From positions 1 to 30,673 of the forward strand of contig RPFO01002100.1 in the NCBI GenBank assembly GCA_009746045.1: a stretch of DNA of 30,673 bases, given 5' to 3'. Both the position numbers and the translations under genes were made by a program. This DNA comes from Mesostigma viride. Its lineage: Eukaryota; Streptophyta; Mesostigmatophyceae; Mesostigmatales; Mesostigmataceae. Below the pieces are notes generated by a model, which saw only the letters and a list, made by a program, of their open reading frames with translations, was not told the DNA's origin and did not search any database. Positions 18,759 to 30,000 of this stretch are shown here, in pieces; the stretch's first letter is position 1, and each line of letters starts with the position of its first letter.

Positions 18759-21700
18759 GGGCGGCTGCACACACACGTACCTACACCGCGCACGCAAGGG
18801 GCGGCTGCACACACACTTACACACAAAATGCACGCTTGGGGCGACGGCACTCACATGTACACACACCGCGCACGCAAGGGGCGGCTGCACACACACGTAC
18901 ACACACCATGCACGCAATTGCCGGCATGCACACACACGTACATCCACCGCGCACGCAAGGGGCAACTGCACACACATGTACACACACCGCGCACGCTTGG
19001 GGCAGCTGCACTCACATGTACACACACCGCGCACGCTTGGGGCGGCTGCACACACACGTACATACACCGCGCACGCAAGGGGCGGCTGCACACATACGTA
19101 CCTACACCGCGCACGCAAGGGGCGGCTGCACACACACGTACATACACCGCGCACGCAAGGACCCGCTCCACTCACATGTACATCCACCGCGCAACCACGG
19201 GGCGGCTGCACACACACGTACATACACCGCGCACGCAAGGGGCTGCTGCACACACACTTACACACAAAATGCACGCTTGGGGCGACGGCACTCACATGTA
19301 CATACACCGCGCACGAAAGGGGTGGCTGCACACACACGTACATCCACCGCGCACGCAAGGGGCGGCTGCACACACACATACATACACCATGCACGCAAGG
19401 GGCGAGTGCAAAAACATGTACATACGCCGCGCACGCAAGGGGCAACTGCCCACACATGGACATACACCATGCACGCAAGGGGCGGCTGCACACACATGTA
19501 CATCCACCGCGCACGCAAGGGGCGAGTGCACACACACGTACACACACCGCGCACGCAAGGGGCGGCTGCACACACACGTACACACACCATGCACGCAATT
19601 GCCGGCATGCACACACACGTACATCCACCGCGCACGCAAGGGGCAACTGCACGCACATGTACACACACCGCGCACGCTTGGGGCAGCTGCACTCACATGT
19701 ACACACACCGCGCACGCTTGGGGCGGCTGCACACACACGTACATACACCGCGCACGCAAGGGGCGGCTGCACTTACATGTACACACACCACGCACGCAAG
19801 GGGCGGCTGCACACACACGTACATACACCGCGCACGCAAGGACCGGCTCCACTCACATGTACATCCACCGCGCAACCACGGGGCGGCTGCACACACACGT
19901 ACACACACCATGCACGCAATTGCCGGCATGCACACACACGTACATCCACCGCGCACGCAAGGGGCAACTGCACACACATGTACACACACCGCGCACGCTT
20001 GGGGCAGCTGCACTCACATGTACACACACCGCGCACGCTTGGGGCGGCTGCACACACACGTACATACACCGCGCACGCAAGGGGCGGCTGCACACATACG
20101 TACCTACACCGCGCACGCAAGGGGCGGCTGCACACACACTTACACTCACCATGCACGCAAGGGGCGGCTGCACACACACGTACATCCACCGCGCACGCAA
20201 GGGACGGCTGCACACACACGTACATACACCGCACACGCAAGGGGCTGCTGCACACACACTTACACACAAAATGCACGCTTGGGGCGACGGCACTCACATG
20301 TACATACACCGCGCACGAAAGGGGTGGCTGCACACACACGTACATCCACCGCGCACGCAAGGGGCGGCTGCACACACACATACATACACCATGCACGCAA
20401 GGGGCGAGTGCAAAAACATGTACATACGCCGCGCACGCAAGGGGCAACTGCCCACACATGGACATACACCATGCACGCAAGGGGCGGCTGCACACACATG
20501 TACATCCACCGCGCACGCAAGGGGCGAGTGCACACACACGTACACACACCGCGCACGCAAGGGGCGGCTGCACACACACGTACACACACCATGCACGCAA
20601 TTGCCGGCATGCACACACACGTACATCCACCGCGCACGCAAGGGGCAACTGCACACACATGTACACACACCGCGCACGCTTGGGGCAGCTGCACTCACAT
20701 GTACACACACCGCGCACGCTTGGGGCGGCTGCACACACACGTACATACACCGCGCACGCAAGGGGCGGCTGCACTTACATGTACACACACCACGCACGCA
20801 AGGGGCGGCTGCACACACACGTACATACACCGCGCACGCAAGGACCGGCTCCACTCACATGTACATCCACCGCGCAACCACGGGGCGGCTGCACACACAC
20901 GTACATACACCGCGCACGCAAGGGGCTGCTGCACACACACTTACACACAAAATGCACGCTTGGGGCGACGGCACTCACATGTACATACACCGCGCACGAA
21001 AGGGGTGGCTGCACACACACGTACATCCACCGCGCACGCAAGGGGCGGCTGCACACACACATACATACACCATGCACGCAAGGGGCGAGTGCAAAAACAT
21101 GTACATACACCGCGCACGCAAGGGGCAACTGCCACACATGGACATACACCATGCACGCAAGGGGCGGCTGCACACACATGTACATCCACCGCGCACGCAA
21201 GGGGCGAGTGCACACACACGTACACACACCGCGCACGCTTGGGGCGGCTGCACACACACGTACCTACACCGCGCACGCAAGGGGCGGCTGCACACACACG
21301 TACATCCACCGCGCACGCAAGGGGCAACTGCACACACATGTACACACACCGCGCACGCTTGGGGCAGCTGCACTCACATGTACACACACCGCGCACGCAA
21401 GGGCCGGCTGCACACACACGTACATCCACCGCGCACGCAAGGGGCAACTGCACACACACGTACATACACCGCGCACGCAAGGGCCGGCTGCACACACACG
21501 TACATACACCGCGCACGCAAGGGGCAACTGCACACACACGTACACACACCATGCACGCAAGGGCCGGCTGCACTCACATGTACACACACCATGCACGCAA
21601 GGGCCGGCTGCACACACACTTACACACACAATGCACGCTTGGGGCAACGGCACTCACATGTACATACACCATGCACGCAAGGGGCGGCTGCACACACACG

Positions 21701-24700
21701 TACACACACCATGCACGCAAGGAGCGACTTCACGCACAGGTACACTCACCATGCACGCAAGGGGCGGCTGCACACACACGTACACACACCGTGCACGCAA
21801 TTAAGGGACGGCTGCACACACACGTACATACACCGCGCACGCAAGGGGCAACGGCACTCACATGTACATACACCATGCACGCAAGGGGCGGCTGCACACA
21901 CACGTACATACACCGCGCACGCAAGGGGCGGCTGCACACATACGTACCTACACCGCGCACCAAGGGGCGACTGCACACATACGTACCTACACCGCGCACG
22001 CAAGGGCCGGCTGCACACACACGTACACACACCATGCACGCAAGGGCCGGCTGCACACACACGTACATACACCGCGCACGCTTGGGGCGGCTGCACACAC
22101 ACGTACCTACACCGCGCACGCAAGGGGCGGCTGCACACACACGTACATACACCGCGCACGCAAGGGGCAACTCCACTCACATGTACATCCACCGCGCAAC
22201 CACGGGGCGGCTGCACACACACGTACATACACCGCGCACGCAAGGGGCTGCTGCACACACACTGACACACAAAATGCACGCTTGGGGCGACGGCACTCAC
22301 ATGTACATACACCGCGCACGCAAGGGGCGGCTGCACATACACGTACACACACCGCGCACGCAAGGGGCGGCTGCACACACACGTACATCCACCGCGCACG
22401 CAAGGGGCGGCTGCACACACACGTACATACACCGCGCACGCAATTAAGGGGAAACTGTCCACACATGACATACACTGCGCACGGAAGGGGCGGCTGCATT
22501 AACACGTACATACACCGCGCACGCAAGGGGCGGCTGCACACACACGTACATACACCATGCACGCAAGGGGCGGCTGCACACACATGTACATCCACCGCGC
22601 ACGCAAGGGGCGAGTGCACACACACGTACACACACCGCGCACGCAAGGGGCGGCTGCACACACACGTACACACACCATGCACGCAATTGCCGGCATGCAC
22701 ACACACGTACATCCACCGCGCACGCAAGGGGCAACTGCACACACATGTACACACACCGCGCACGCTTGGGGCAGCTGCACTCACATGTACACACACCGCG
22801 CACGCAAGGGCCGGCTGCACACACACTTACATACACCGCGCACGCAAGGGGCAACTGCACACACATGTACACACACCGCGCACGCAAGGGCCGGCTGCAC
22901 ACACACGTACATACACCGCGCACGCAAGGGGAAACTGCCCACACATGTACATACACCGCACGCAAGGGGCGGCTGCACACACGTACATCACCGCGCACGC
23001 AAGGGCGGCATGCACACACACGTACACACACCGCGCACGCAAGGGGCGGCTGCACACACACGTACACACACCATGCACGCAAGGGCCGGCATGCACACAC
23101 AGTATACACACACCGCGCACGCAAGGGGCGGCTGCACACACACGTACATACACTGCGCACGCAAGGGGCTGCTGCACACACACTTACACTCACCATGCAC
23201 GCAAGGGGCGGCTGCACACACACGTACATACACCGCGCACGCAAGGGACGGCTGCACACACACGTACATACACCGCGCACGCAAGGGGCAACTGCCCGCA
23301 CATGTACATCCACCGCGCACGCAATTAAGGGACGGCTGCACACACACGTACATACACCGCGCACGCAAGGGGCAACGGCACTCACATGGACATACACCAT
23401 GCACGCAAGGGGCGGCTGCACACACACGTACATACACCGCGCACGCAAGGGGCTGCTGCACACACACTTACACACACAATGCACGCAATTAGGGGCGACG
23501 GCACTCACATGTACATACTCTTGGGCGGCTGCACTCACATGTACATACACCGCGCATGCAAGGGGCAACTGCACACACACGTACACACACCATGCACGCA
23601 AGGGCCGGCATGCACACACACGTACATACACTGCGCACGCAAGGGGCAACTGCACACACACGTACACACACCATGCACGGAAGGGACGGCTGCACTCACA
23701 TGTACACACACCATGCACGCAAGGGCCGGCTGCACACACACGTACATACACCATGCACGCAAGGGGCTGCACACACACTTACACACCACCTTGCACGCAA
23801 GGGCCGGCATGCACACACACTGGCATACACCGCGCACGCAAGGGGCGGCTGCACACACGTACATACACCGCGCACGCAAGGGGCGAGTGCACACACACGT
23901 ACACACACCGCGCACGCAATTAAGGGACGGCTGCACACACACGTACATACACCGCGCACGCAAGGGGCAACGGCACTCACATGTACATCCACCATGCACG
24001 CAAGGGGCGGCTGCACACACACGTACACACACCATGCACGCAAGGACAAGGATTCACACACATGTACACACACAAAGCACGCAAGGGGCTGCTGCACACA
24101 CACGTACATACACCGCGCACGCAAGGGGCGGCTGCACTCACATGTACACACACCACGCACGCAAGGGGCGGCTGCACACACACGTACATACACTGCGCAC
24201 GCACGGGGCGACTGCACACACATGTACATAAACCATGCACGCAAGGGGCGGCTGCACACACATGTACATACACCGCGCACGCAAGGGGCGAGTGCAAACA
24301 CATGTACATACACCGCGCACGCAAGGACAAGGATGCACACACATGTACATACACCGCGCACGCAAGGGGCGGCTGCACACACACGTACATACACCGCGCA
24401 CGCAAGGGGCGAGTGCGCACACACGTACATACACCGCGCACGCAAGGGGCGGCTGCACACACACGTACATACACCGCGCACGCACGGGGCCAGTGCAAGC
24501 ACATGTACATACACCATGCACGCAAGGGGCGGCTGCACACACATGTACATACACCGCGCACGCAAGGGGCGAGTGCAAACACATGTACATACACCGCGCA
24601 CGCAAGGGGCAACTGCCCGCACATGTACATCCACCGCACACGCAAGGGGCGGCTGCACACACATGTACATACACCGCGCACGCAAGGGGCGGCTGCACAC

Positions 24701-26010
24701 ACACGTACATACACCGCGCACGCAAGGGGCGAGTGCGCACACACGTACATACACCGCGCACGCAAGGGGGGCTGCACACACACGTACATACACCGCGCAC
24801 GCAAGGGGCCAGTGCAAGCACATGTACATACACCATGCACGCAAGGGCCGGCATGCACAGAAACGTACATACACCGCGCACGCAAGGGGCTGCTGCACAC
24901 ACACGTACACACACCATGCACGCACGGGGCGGCTGCACACACACGTACATCCACTGCGCACGCACGGGGCCGGCGACTGCACACACATGTACATAAACCA
25001 TGCACGCAAGGGGCGGCTGCACACACATGTACATCCACCGCGCACGCAAGGGGCGAGTGCAAACACATGTACATACACCGCGCACGCAAGGACAAGGATG
25101 CACACACATGTACATACACCGCGCACGCAAGGGGCGGCTGCACACGCACGTACATACACCGCGCACGCAAGGGGCGGCTGCACACACACGTACATACACC
25201 GCGCACGCACGGGGCCAGTGCAAGCACATGTACATACACCATGCACGCAAGGGGCGGCTGCACACACATGTACATACACCGCGCACGCAAGGGGCGAGTG
25301 CAAACACATGTACATACACCGCGCACGCAAGGGGCAACTGCCCGCACATGTACATCCACCGCGCACGCAAGGGGCGGCTGCACACACATGTACACACACC
25401 ATGCACGCAAGGACAAGGATGCACACACATGTACACACACCATGCACGCAAGGGGCGGCTGCACACACACGTACACACACCGCGCACGCAAGGGGCGAGT
25501 GCAAACACATGTACATACACCATGCACGCAAGGACAAGGATGCACACACATGTACACACACCATGCACGCAAGGGGCGGCTGCACACACACGTACATACA
25601 CAATGCACGGTTGGGGCGACGGCACTCACATGTACATACACCATGCACGCAAGGACAAGGATGCACACACATGTACATACACCGCGCACGCAAGGGGCGG
25701 CTGCACACACACGTACATACACCGCGCACGCAAGGGGCGAGTGCGCACACACGTACATCCACCGCGCACGCAAGGGGCGGCTGCACACACACGTACATAC
25801 ACCGCGCACGCAATGGGCGAGTGCAAACACATGTACATACACCGCGCACGCAAGGGGCGGCTGCACACACACGTACACACACCATGCACGCAAGGGCCGG
25901 CATGCACACACACGTACATACACCGCGCACGCAAGGGGCGGCTGCACAGAAACGTACACACACCGCGCACGCAAGGGCCGGCTGCACACACATGTACATA
26001 CACCTTGCAC
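18759..26010. repeat. 40-bp satellite array, right block (about 181 units)
   Basis: Continues the middle block: 18759 onward matches 13890 onward (13948-14142 recurs at 18817-19011, offset 4,869, which is 3,645 plus the 1,224-bp insertion). A 1,002-bp period is also seen (19258-19692 against 20260-20694). From about 21.5 kb, variants not seen further left become common, such as AATTAAGGG junctions that introduce stops, and from about 24 kb units beginning GGACAAGGATGCAC and GGGGCGAGTGCAAAC. The array ends near CACCTTGCACGTAC. Confidence 0.96.
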
Positions 26011-26190
26011 GTACAACACACAACACACACACACAACAAAAAATTATATACACACACACACGCACACGCACACGCACACGCACACGCACACGCACACGCA
26101 CACGCACACGCACAACACACACAACACACACAACACACACACGCACACGTGAACAACACACACACACAACAATTATAATATTAGTGTAGT
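26011..26190. repeat. CA-rich microsatellites at the satellite edge
   Basis: AACACACAC runs, then about nine copies of CGCACA (26061-26113), then AACACACAC runs again, ending in AT-rich AATTATAATATTAG. These resemble the CACACACG part of the satellite unit and may have been its source or a decay product. Confidence 0.92.
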
Positions 26191-26279
26191 ATATCAAACA
26201 AAATAGTAATAAAGTATTTGCAAGCGTACTTCGTGTGAATTATGTGTAGACGAGAATAGAAGCTAAACAAAACTCTAAT

Positions 26280-26347
26280 GGAGAAAGAGGGATTCGAACC
26301 CTTGGGAAAGTTACCCCATACATAGCATTCCACTCGGACATTTCTCC
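26280..26347 (-). pseudogene. tRNA-Ser-like sequence lacking an intact anticodon arm
   Basis: On the minus strand: a perfect 7-bp acceptor stem (GGAGAAA with TTTCTCC), an A-box-like TGTCCGAGTGG, a long variable-arm hairpin (TGGGG, TAAC, TTTCCCA) typical of type II tRNAs, a T-arm (AGGG, TTCGAAT, CCCT) with a good B box, and A in the discriminator place. At 68 nt it is about 20 nt short for a type II tRNA; the missing part is the end of the D-arm and the first half of the anticodon arm. From memory of the family, GAGTGG then TGCTATGTA resembles plastid or mitochondrial tRNA-Ser(GGA) with that segment deleted. It is therefore probably an organelle-derived or nuclear pseudogene, unless the gap holds an error. 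Confidence 0.7.
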
Positions 26348-26379
26348 GAAAAAAAGGTCACGTAAGCTAAGGGTGGAGA

Positions 26380-26440
26380 GTTAAGGGTGTAGGTTGTAGG
26401 ATGTATGGTGTAGGGTGTAGGGTGTAGGGTGTAGGGTGTC
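26380..26440. repeat. Telomere-like array of TGTAGGG
   Basis: Seven consecutive heptamers from 26388 to 26436: TGTAGGT, TGTAGGA, TGTATGG, then four exact TGTAGGG, preceded by GTTAAGGG. The unit differs from the plant/green-algal TTTAGGG repeat at one position. It is internal here, with about 4.2 kb following, so it is interstitial in this assembly. Confidence 0.75.
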
Positions 26441-26777
26441 TTGAGCTTTCTTTTTTGAGATCAATAGAGTCCCCTTCCATGATCATGTGCGTGATCTGGT
26501 TATGATTTTCATCTATGGCGTGTGTGGCCACATCGTGTATTTACAACTTTCTAGCCATGGATAACTAGGTAACCATAAATTGGTTACCATGATAACTAGG
26601 TAAAAACGTGTTGGTTTCAGAATACATGTGATCGCTGCATTGTCATCTACAATGTACAAATCAATCACGGATTTCGGGGCTACGGATTTCGGGGCTAAGT
26701 TTTTGTGGGTAGAGATTGGCAAGGGTGTCTTTATCTTGCCACTTGGTCACTTGGTGTGCATTACGTCTGTTCTTGCG
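26441..26777. other. Unassigned DNA with small repeats
   Basis: No gene recognised. It contains GATAACTAGGTAA twice (26560-26572 and 26591-26603) around an inverted repeat GGTAACC...GGTTACC (26568-26588), and a perfect 15-bp tandem duplication ACGGATTTCGGGGCT (26667-26696). Confidence 0.6.
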
Positions 26778-27083
26778 TTGGAGTCAAAAAACTGTCCGTG
26801 TGTGGTGGTGGACTTTTCCTCACGGGCAGTCGCCATATGTCATACAAGCACTTGTTCGGCGTACCACTAGCTCATGTATGTCACCATTGTAATTTTGCGT
26901 TGTAACAGCATTTCTCGGAGCCAACGGCCGTTGGACTCAAAAAACTGACCGTGTGTGGTGGTGGACTTTTCCTCACGGGCAGTCGCCATATGTCATACAA
27001 GCACTTGTTCGGCGTACCACTAGCTCGTGGATGTCACCATTGTAATTTTGAGTTGTAACAGCATTTCTCGGAGCCAACGGCCG
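26778..27083. repeat. Two tandem copies of a 153-bp repeat
   Basis: Copies at 26778-26930 and 26931-27083, nearly identical (for example CTCATGTATGTC against CTCGTGGATGTC), with the start of a third at 27084 (TTGGACTTCGAAAAACTG). Each copy ends in the palindrome CCAACGGCCGTTGG, which spans the junction. Content between the copies is not recognisably coding. Confidence 0.92.
26921..26934. other. 14-bp palindrome CCAACGGCCGTTGG, copy 1
   Basis: Perfect palindrome in the context CTCGGAG before and ACTCAAAAAACTG after. Confidence 0.85.
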
Positions 27084-27087
27084 TTGG
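27074..27087. other. 14-bp palindrome CCAACGGCCGTTGG, copy 2
   Basis: Same context (CTCGGAG before, ACTTCGAAAAACTG after), followed by TGTGTGCGTGAATGGCAC, which is also found in altered form after copy 3. Confidence 0.85.
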
Positions 27088-27331
27088 ACTTCGAAAAACT
27101 GATAGCCTTGTCTGAAGGTGTGTGCGTGAATGGCACATGTGCATCGTCGGGGGGAGTTTTCTCAAGAGCCACATGTGGTAGTGTAAGGTGGGCATGCTTA
27201 GTGCGTACGGGTGGGAGGGACAAGAGGTGCAGAAGTTGACGGCTTTTGACCTTGGGAAATGACACGGCACACATAAGACAACAAAGTGATAATTTTAATG
27301 TCTTTACTGGTGTACTGTCAATTTCTCCGAG

Positions 27332-27345
27332 CCAACGGCCGTTGG
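27332..27345. other. 14-bp palindrome CCAACGGCCGTTGG, copy 3
   Basis: Context CTCCGAG before and ACTCTCGAAACTCTCCTG after, then AGTGTGTGCGTGCGATGGCAC. It is a diverged relative of the block at copy 2, outside the 153-bp tandem pair. Confidence 0.85.
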
Positions 27346-27434
27346 ACTCTCGAAACTCTCCTGTCTACAAAGTGTGTGCGTGCGATGGCACTTGTTCCAT
27401 GTGCCGGGGGGGGGTGAGAAATCTGTCGTTCATT

Positions 27435-27496
27435 AATTTGTGCCTCGTCGGGGTGGGCATGCATGAATTTGTGCCTCGTCGGGGTGGACATGCATG
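27435..27496. repeat. Two tandem copies of a 31-bp repeat
   Basis: AATTTGTGCCTCGTCGGGGT then GGGCATGCATG, twice, with one difference (GGGCATGC against GGACATGC). Confidence 0.92.
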
Positions 27497-27586
27497 AAAG
27501 CATTTTCATTGGTACTCGGGGTTCAATATTTTTGTCTTGCTGTTGAAACGTCGACGTGCTCTTCTCCTGCTCTTTTTTTTTCCTAC

Positions 27587-27600
27587 TCAACGGCCGTTGG
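27587..27600. other. Variant palindrome TCAACGGCCGTTGG, copy 4
   Basis: Inner 12 bp identical, first base T. Flanks (CTACTCAA before, TGCTTTTAAAC after) no longer match the other copies. Confidence 0.7.
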
Positions 27601-27744
27601 TGCTTTTAAACTTGCCCAGCGTTATGACTAGGATGCCCTTCTTTACTGCTAGCCACCGCCCCTTGTGTACAATGCTAGAATTAGGCCGGGGTAATGGTAC
27701 ACGTCCACCGCGTCCCCAGTGCAAGGTTCGTGAATGCGCTGGTT

Positions 27745-27790
27745 CGTAAAAAATTCGGCACTTGGAAGGTTCGAACACCTGACCCCACTT
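27745..27790 (-). other. Weak tRNA-like remnant
   Basis: The minus strand reads GGGGTCAGGTGTTCGAACCTTCC then AAGTGCCGAATTTTTTACG: a T-loop-like TTCGAAC, weak flanking pairing and a T run. No acceptor or anticodon arm can be drawn. It resembles the GGTCAGGGGTTCGAATCC of the foldback spacers in layout only. Confidence 0.25.
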
Positions 27791-27902
27791 TCGTTATTTC
27801 AACATGCCCTGAACGAAAAAGCTGCGTAAAGGATACATTAACCGTTCCCTGTTATTCTTGATTATATTGCGATATCATGGACGTACACACGCGGTTGGTG
27901 GT

Positions 27903-28021
27903 CCGTACTTGCCAACTGCACTTGCAAACTGACTGACTGACTGCCTCCGTTACGCACTTGCGTGTGTTTCCGTACTTGCCAACTGAACTTGCAAACTGAC
28001 TGAATGACTGCCTCCGTTACG
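27903..28021. repeat. 67-bp tandem duplication (about 1.8 copies)
   Basis: CCGTACTTGCCAACTG, then ACTTGCAAACTGACTGA and GACTGCCTCCGTTACG, starts at 27903 and again at 27970, with small differences (GCACTTGC against GAACTTGC). It includes a short GACT run. Confidence 0.9.
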
Positions 28022-28639
28022 ACTAACAAGTGAACGACGAGTGAGCTACTAAAGTTTTGTTCAGTTCATTGTGTCTATATGTACATAGCCGTTTCTTCAA
28101 AACCGTTGCGTGGATACCTTGATTCTGGGTTCGCTGATACTTGTTTCCCATTTTAAATCTCCCGTCCATAATTGGATACATGTAATGTAGGAGGATACCC
28201 ACTTGCCCGAAATCCGCGTAACGGGTGATTAGTACTGCTGTAAGCGGAACCACAGACAAATCTGTCTAACGGGCTAACATTATTGTCCTTCATGTACTGG
28301 TTTTTGCACGCAGGACGCCATTCGCAACACCGCCTGACGGAGTCGGATGGACCGGACGTGCGTGAGGCTGCTGTTCACAGTCGTGAAGTTGGCAGACATT
28401 AATATCAACACGGTCACGAGAATTCGTCCAGAGAATAATTGATGCTTGTGACGTGCTCGACGGCTGCGATGACCGAGATGATGCGTGTAGTGCACAGCGT
28501 CCGAGACGTCGCGACACCCGTGGCTGTCCTGTTGATGCGAACGCACGGTGACGAGACGGAGCCCATTATATAGGTGGATTACAAGTTAGAACGGCCCTCG
28601 CGGTTGCACTGTTTAATCGCGAACGTGGATTTTGCGGAG
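28022..28639. other. No recognisable feature
   Basis: Mixed-composition DNA. Short minus-strand frames at 28023-28259 and 28280-28546 show no domain, and there is nothing else to choose them as genes. It may be intergenic or intronic. Confidence 0.6.
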
Positions 28640-28653
28640 CCGACGGCCGTTGG
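28640..28653. other. Variant palindrome CCGACGGCCGTTGG, copy 5
   Basis: Preceded by GCGGAG as in the other copies (CGGAG) and followed by GGATTGGAAATCTG. One base differs from the perfect palindrome. Confidence 0.7.
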
Positions 28654-30000
28654 GGATTGGAAATCTGATGATATCGGGGCTGCGCACGACATCGAGGAAC
28701 TGGGGATCGACGTAGGTCTACAGGCTCACTTGTCCGTCAACATGTATGGCCTCGCTTGACTGTCATCATCTTGACATGTACATAACTAGTTCATATACCA
28801 TGCATTTGACACTGCCTGCACGTGGATTTTCCAGACAGACATACATTGAGGGTAATTATAACTCGAAAGCACTACGTACGATTGAGACGTCCGGTCGTAG
28901 AGCAGATGCACTGGAGCTTTCTGATCTTCCAATTGATGGGTCTGTAATTATGTAAGATATTCAGATATCGCGATGACTCGAGCATCGATGCATGGAATGT
29001 AATAATGTATTTCATTCAATTATACATCCAATTTAACTCCGCAATTGAGGGGCACACATGTCCATCAGCCCGAGACAACATTTCCCAAGTAATTTTCGAT
29101 TAGTGATTTAGTGTGGGCCTTCCCCACTAGAGTACTTACCTGTTTGAGAGGATCCAATCATAAAGGCCGGTGCGAATTGGTGTATATACTGCACACGGTC
29201 GTGGCGGCCACGCTAGCCATGTTCCGTAGCGCATGCACCAGCATGAAATATGGCACATGACAATATCATGCAAGTGCACGAGACAGCTATTTATTCCTGG
29301 CCGAAGTATGTAAGTAAATAAGTACTTGCGTGTCATGCGCATGGGCATGCAATGGAGTACTACATATGCTAATCTCATTAGAAAATAATTACACGATCGA
29401 AAGTTACAAATTATATCCTCTGCATCGTGCCGCAAACATATAGTCACTAGAGCCCTGGGGATACAATCCTCATCTGAGCGGTCCTCTACTGTAATGGCAG
29501 ACGATCGGGCAGTAGTGGCTGGCTGACGCATGCACATGGCGGTCCAACCCGTCGTGTGAGGACTAGATCGTGCGAGTACATGTTCGTCTGAGAGGAAAGG
29601 TATATGGTCACGTGCGCGCATGATTGTTGCGAGATATGGATCGATTCATGCATGCATGATATATCGTTCGCTCATGGCATGAATCCGTGGCATGCATGAA
29701 CGTGCATCTGACGGCTGTACTTTTTGCTTACACATTATTCATAAAGATGATTATCCCAGGCATTAGATATTGGCTGCCAGCTGCTGAATTCGCAGCGAGA
29801 GTGACTTGCATACAGTCCATGATGCTAGTTTTCAGGACTGGCCATCTTCTTCTTCTGGGCCGATCTCTCGCGGACAGTGTCAATGTAGTTGTCCAGCAGC
29901 TTCCTGCCGAATCAGACCATAGTGACCAGAGAGAGGACACGTGGAACAGTTATATAGGCATGTGCGGCGTTTTCCGCGTTTTCCGCGGCCCGGCACTGAA
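28654..30000. other. No recognisable gene
   Basis: AT-richer DNA. The longest frame is on the minus strand at 29136-29621 (161 codons), with no motif I recognise. CATGCATG-type motifs cluster at 29647-29705. I see no RNA gene. Confidence 0.55.

Noticed and set aside
12766-26010. CRISPR-like regular repeats
   Set aside because: The 40-bp units are contiguous, with no unique spacers, and the setting is eukaryotic.
26380-26440. A true chromosome end
   Set aside because: Only about 60 bp, degenerate on the left side, and followed by more than 4 kb of other DNA, so it is interstitial here.
29136-29621. Minus-strand 161-codon frame, the longest in the right flank
   Set aside because: No recognisable domain or composition signal, no neighbours to support it, and similar-length frames are expected by chance.
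29640-29705. Cluster of CATGCATG motifs as plant RY regulatory elements
   Set aside because: Short palindromic motif in a low-complexity patch with no nearby gene to regulate.
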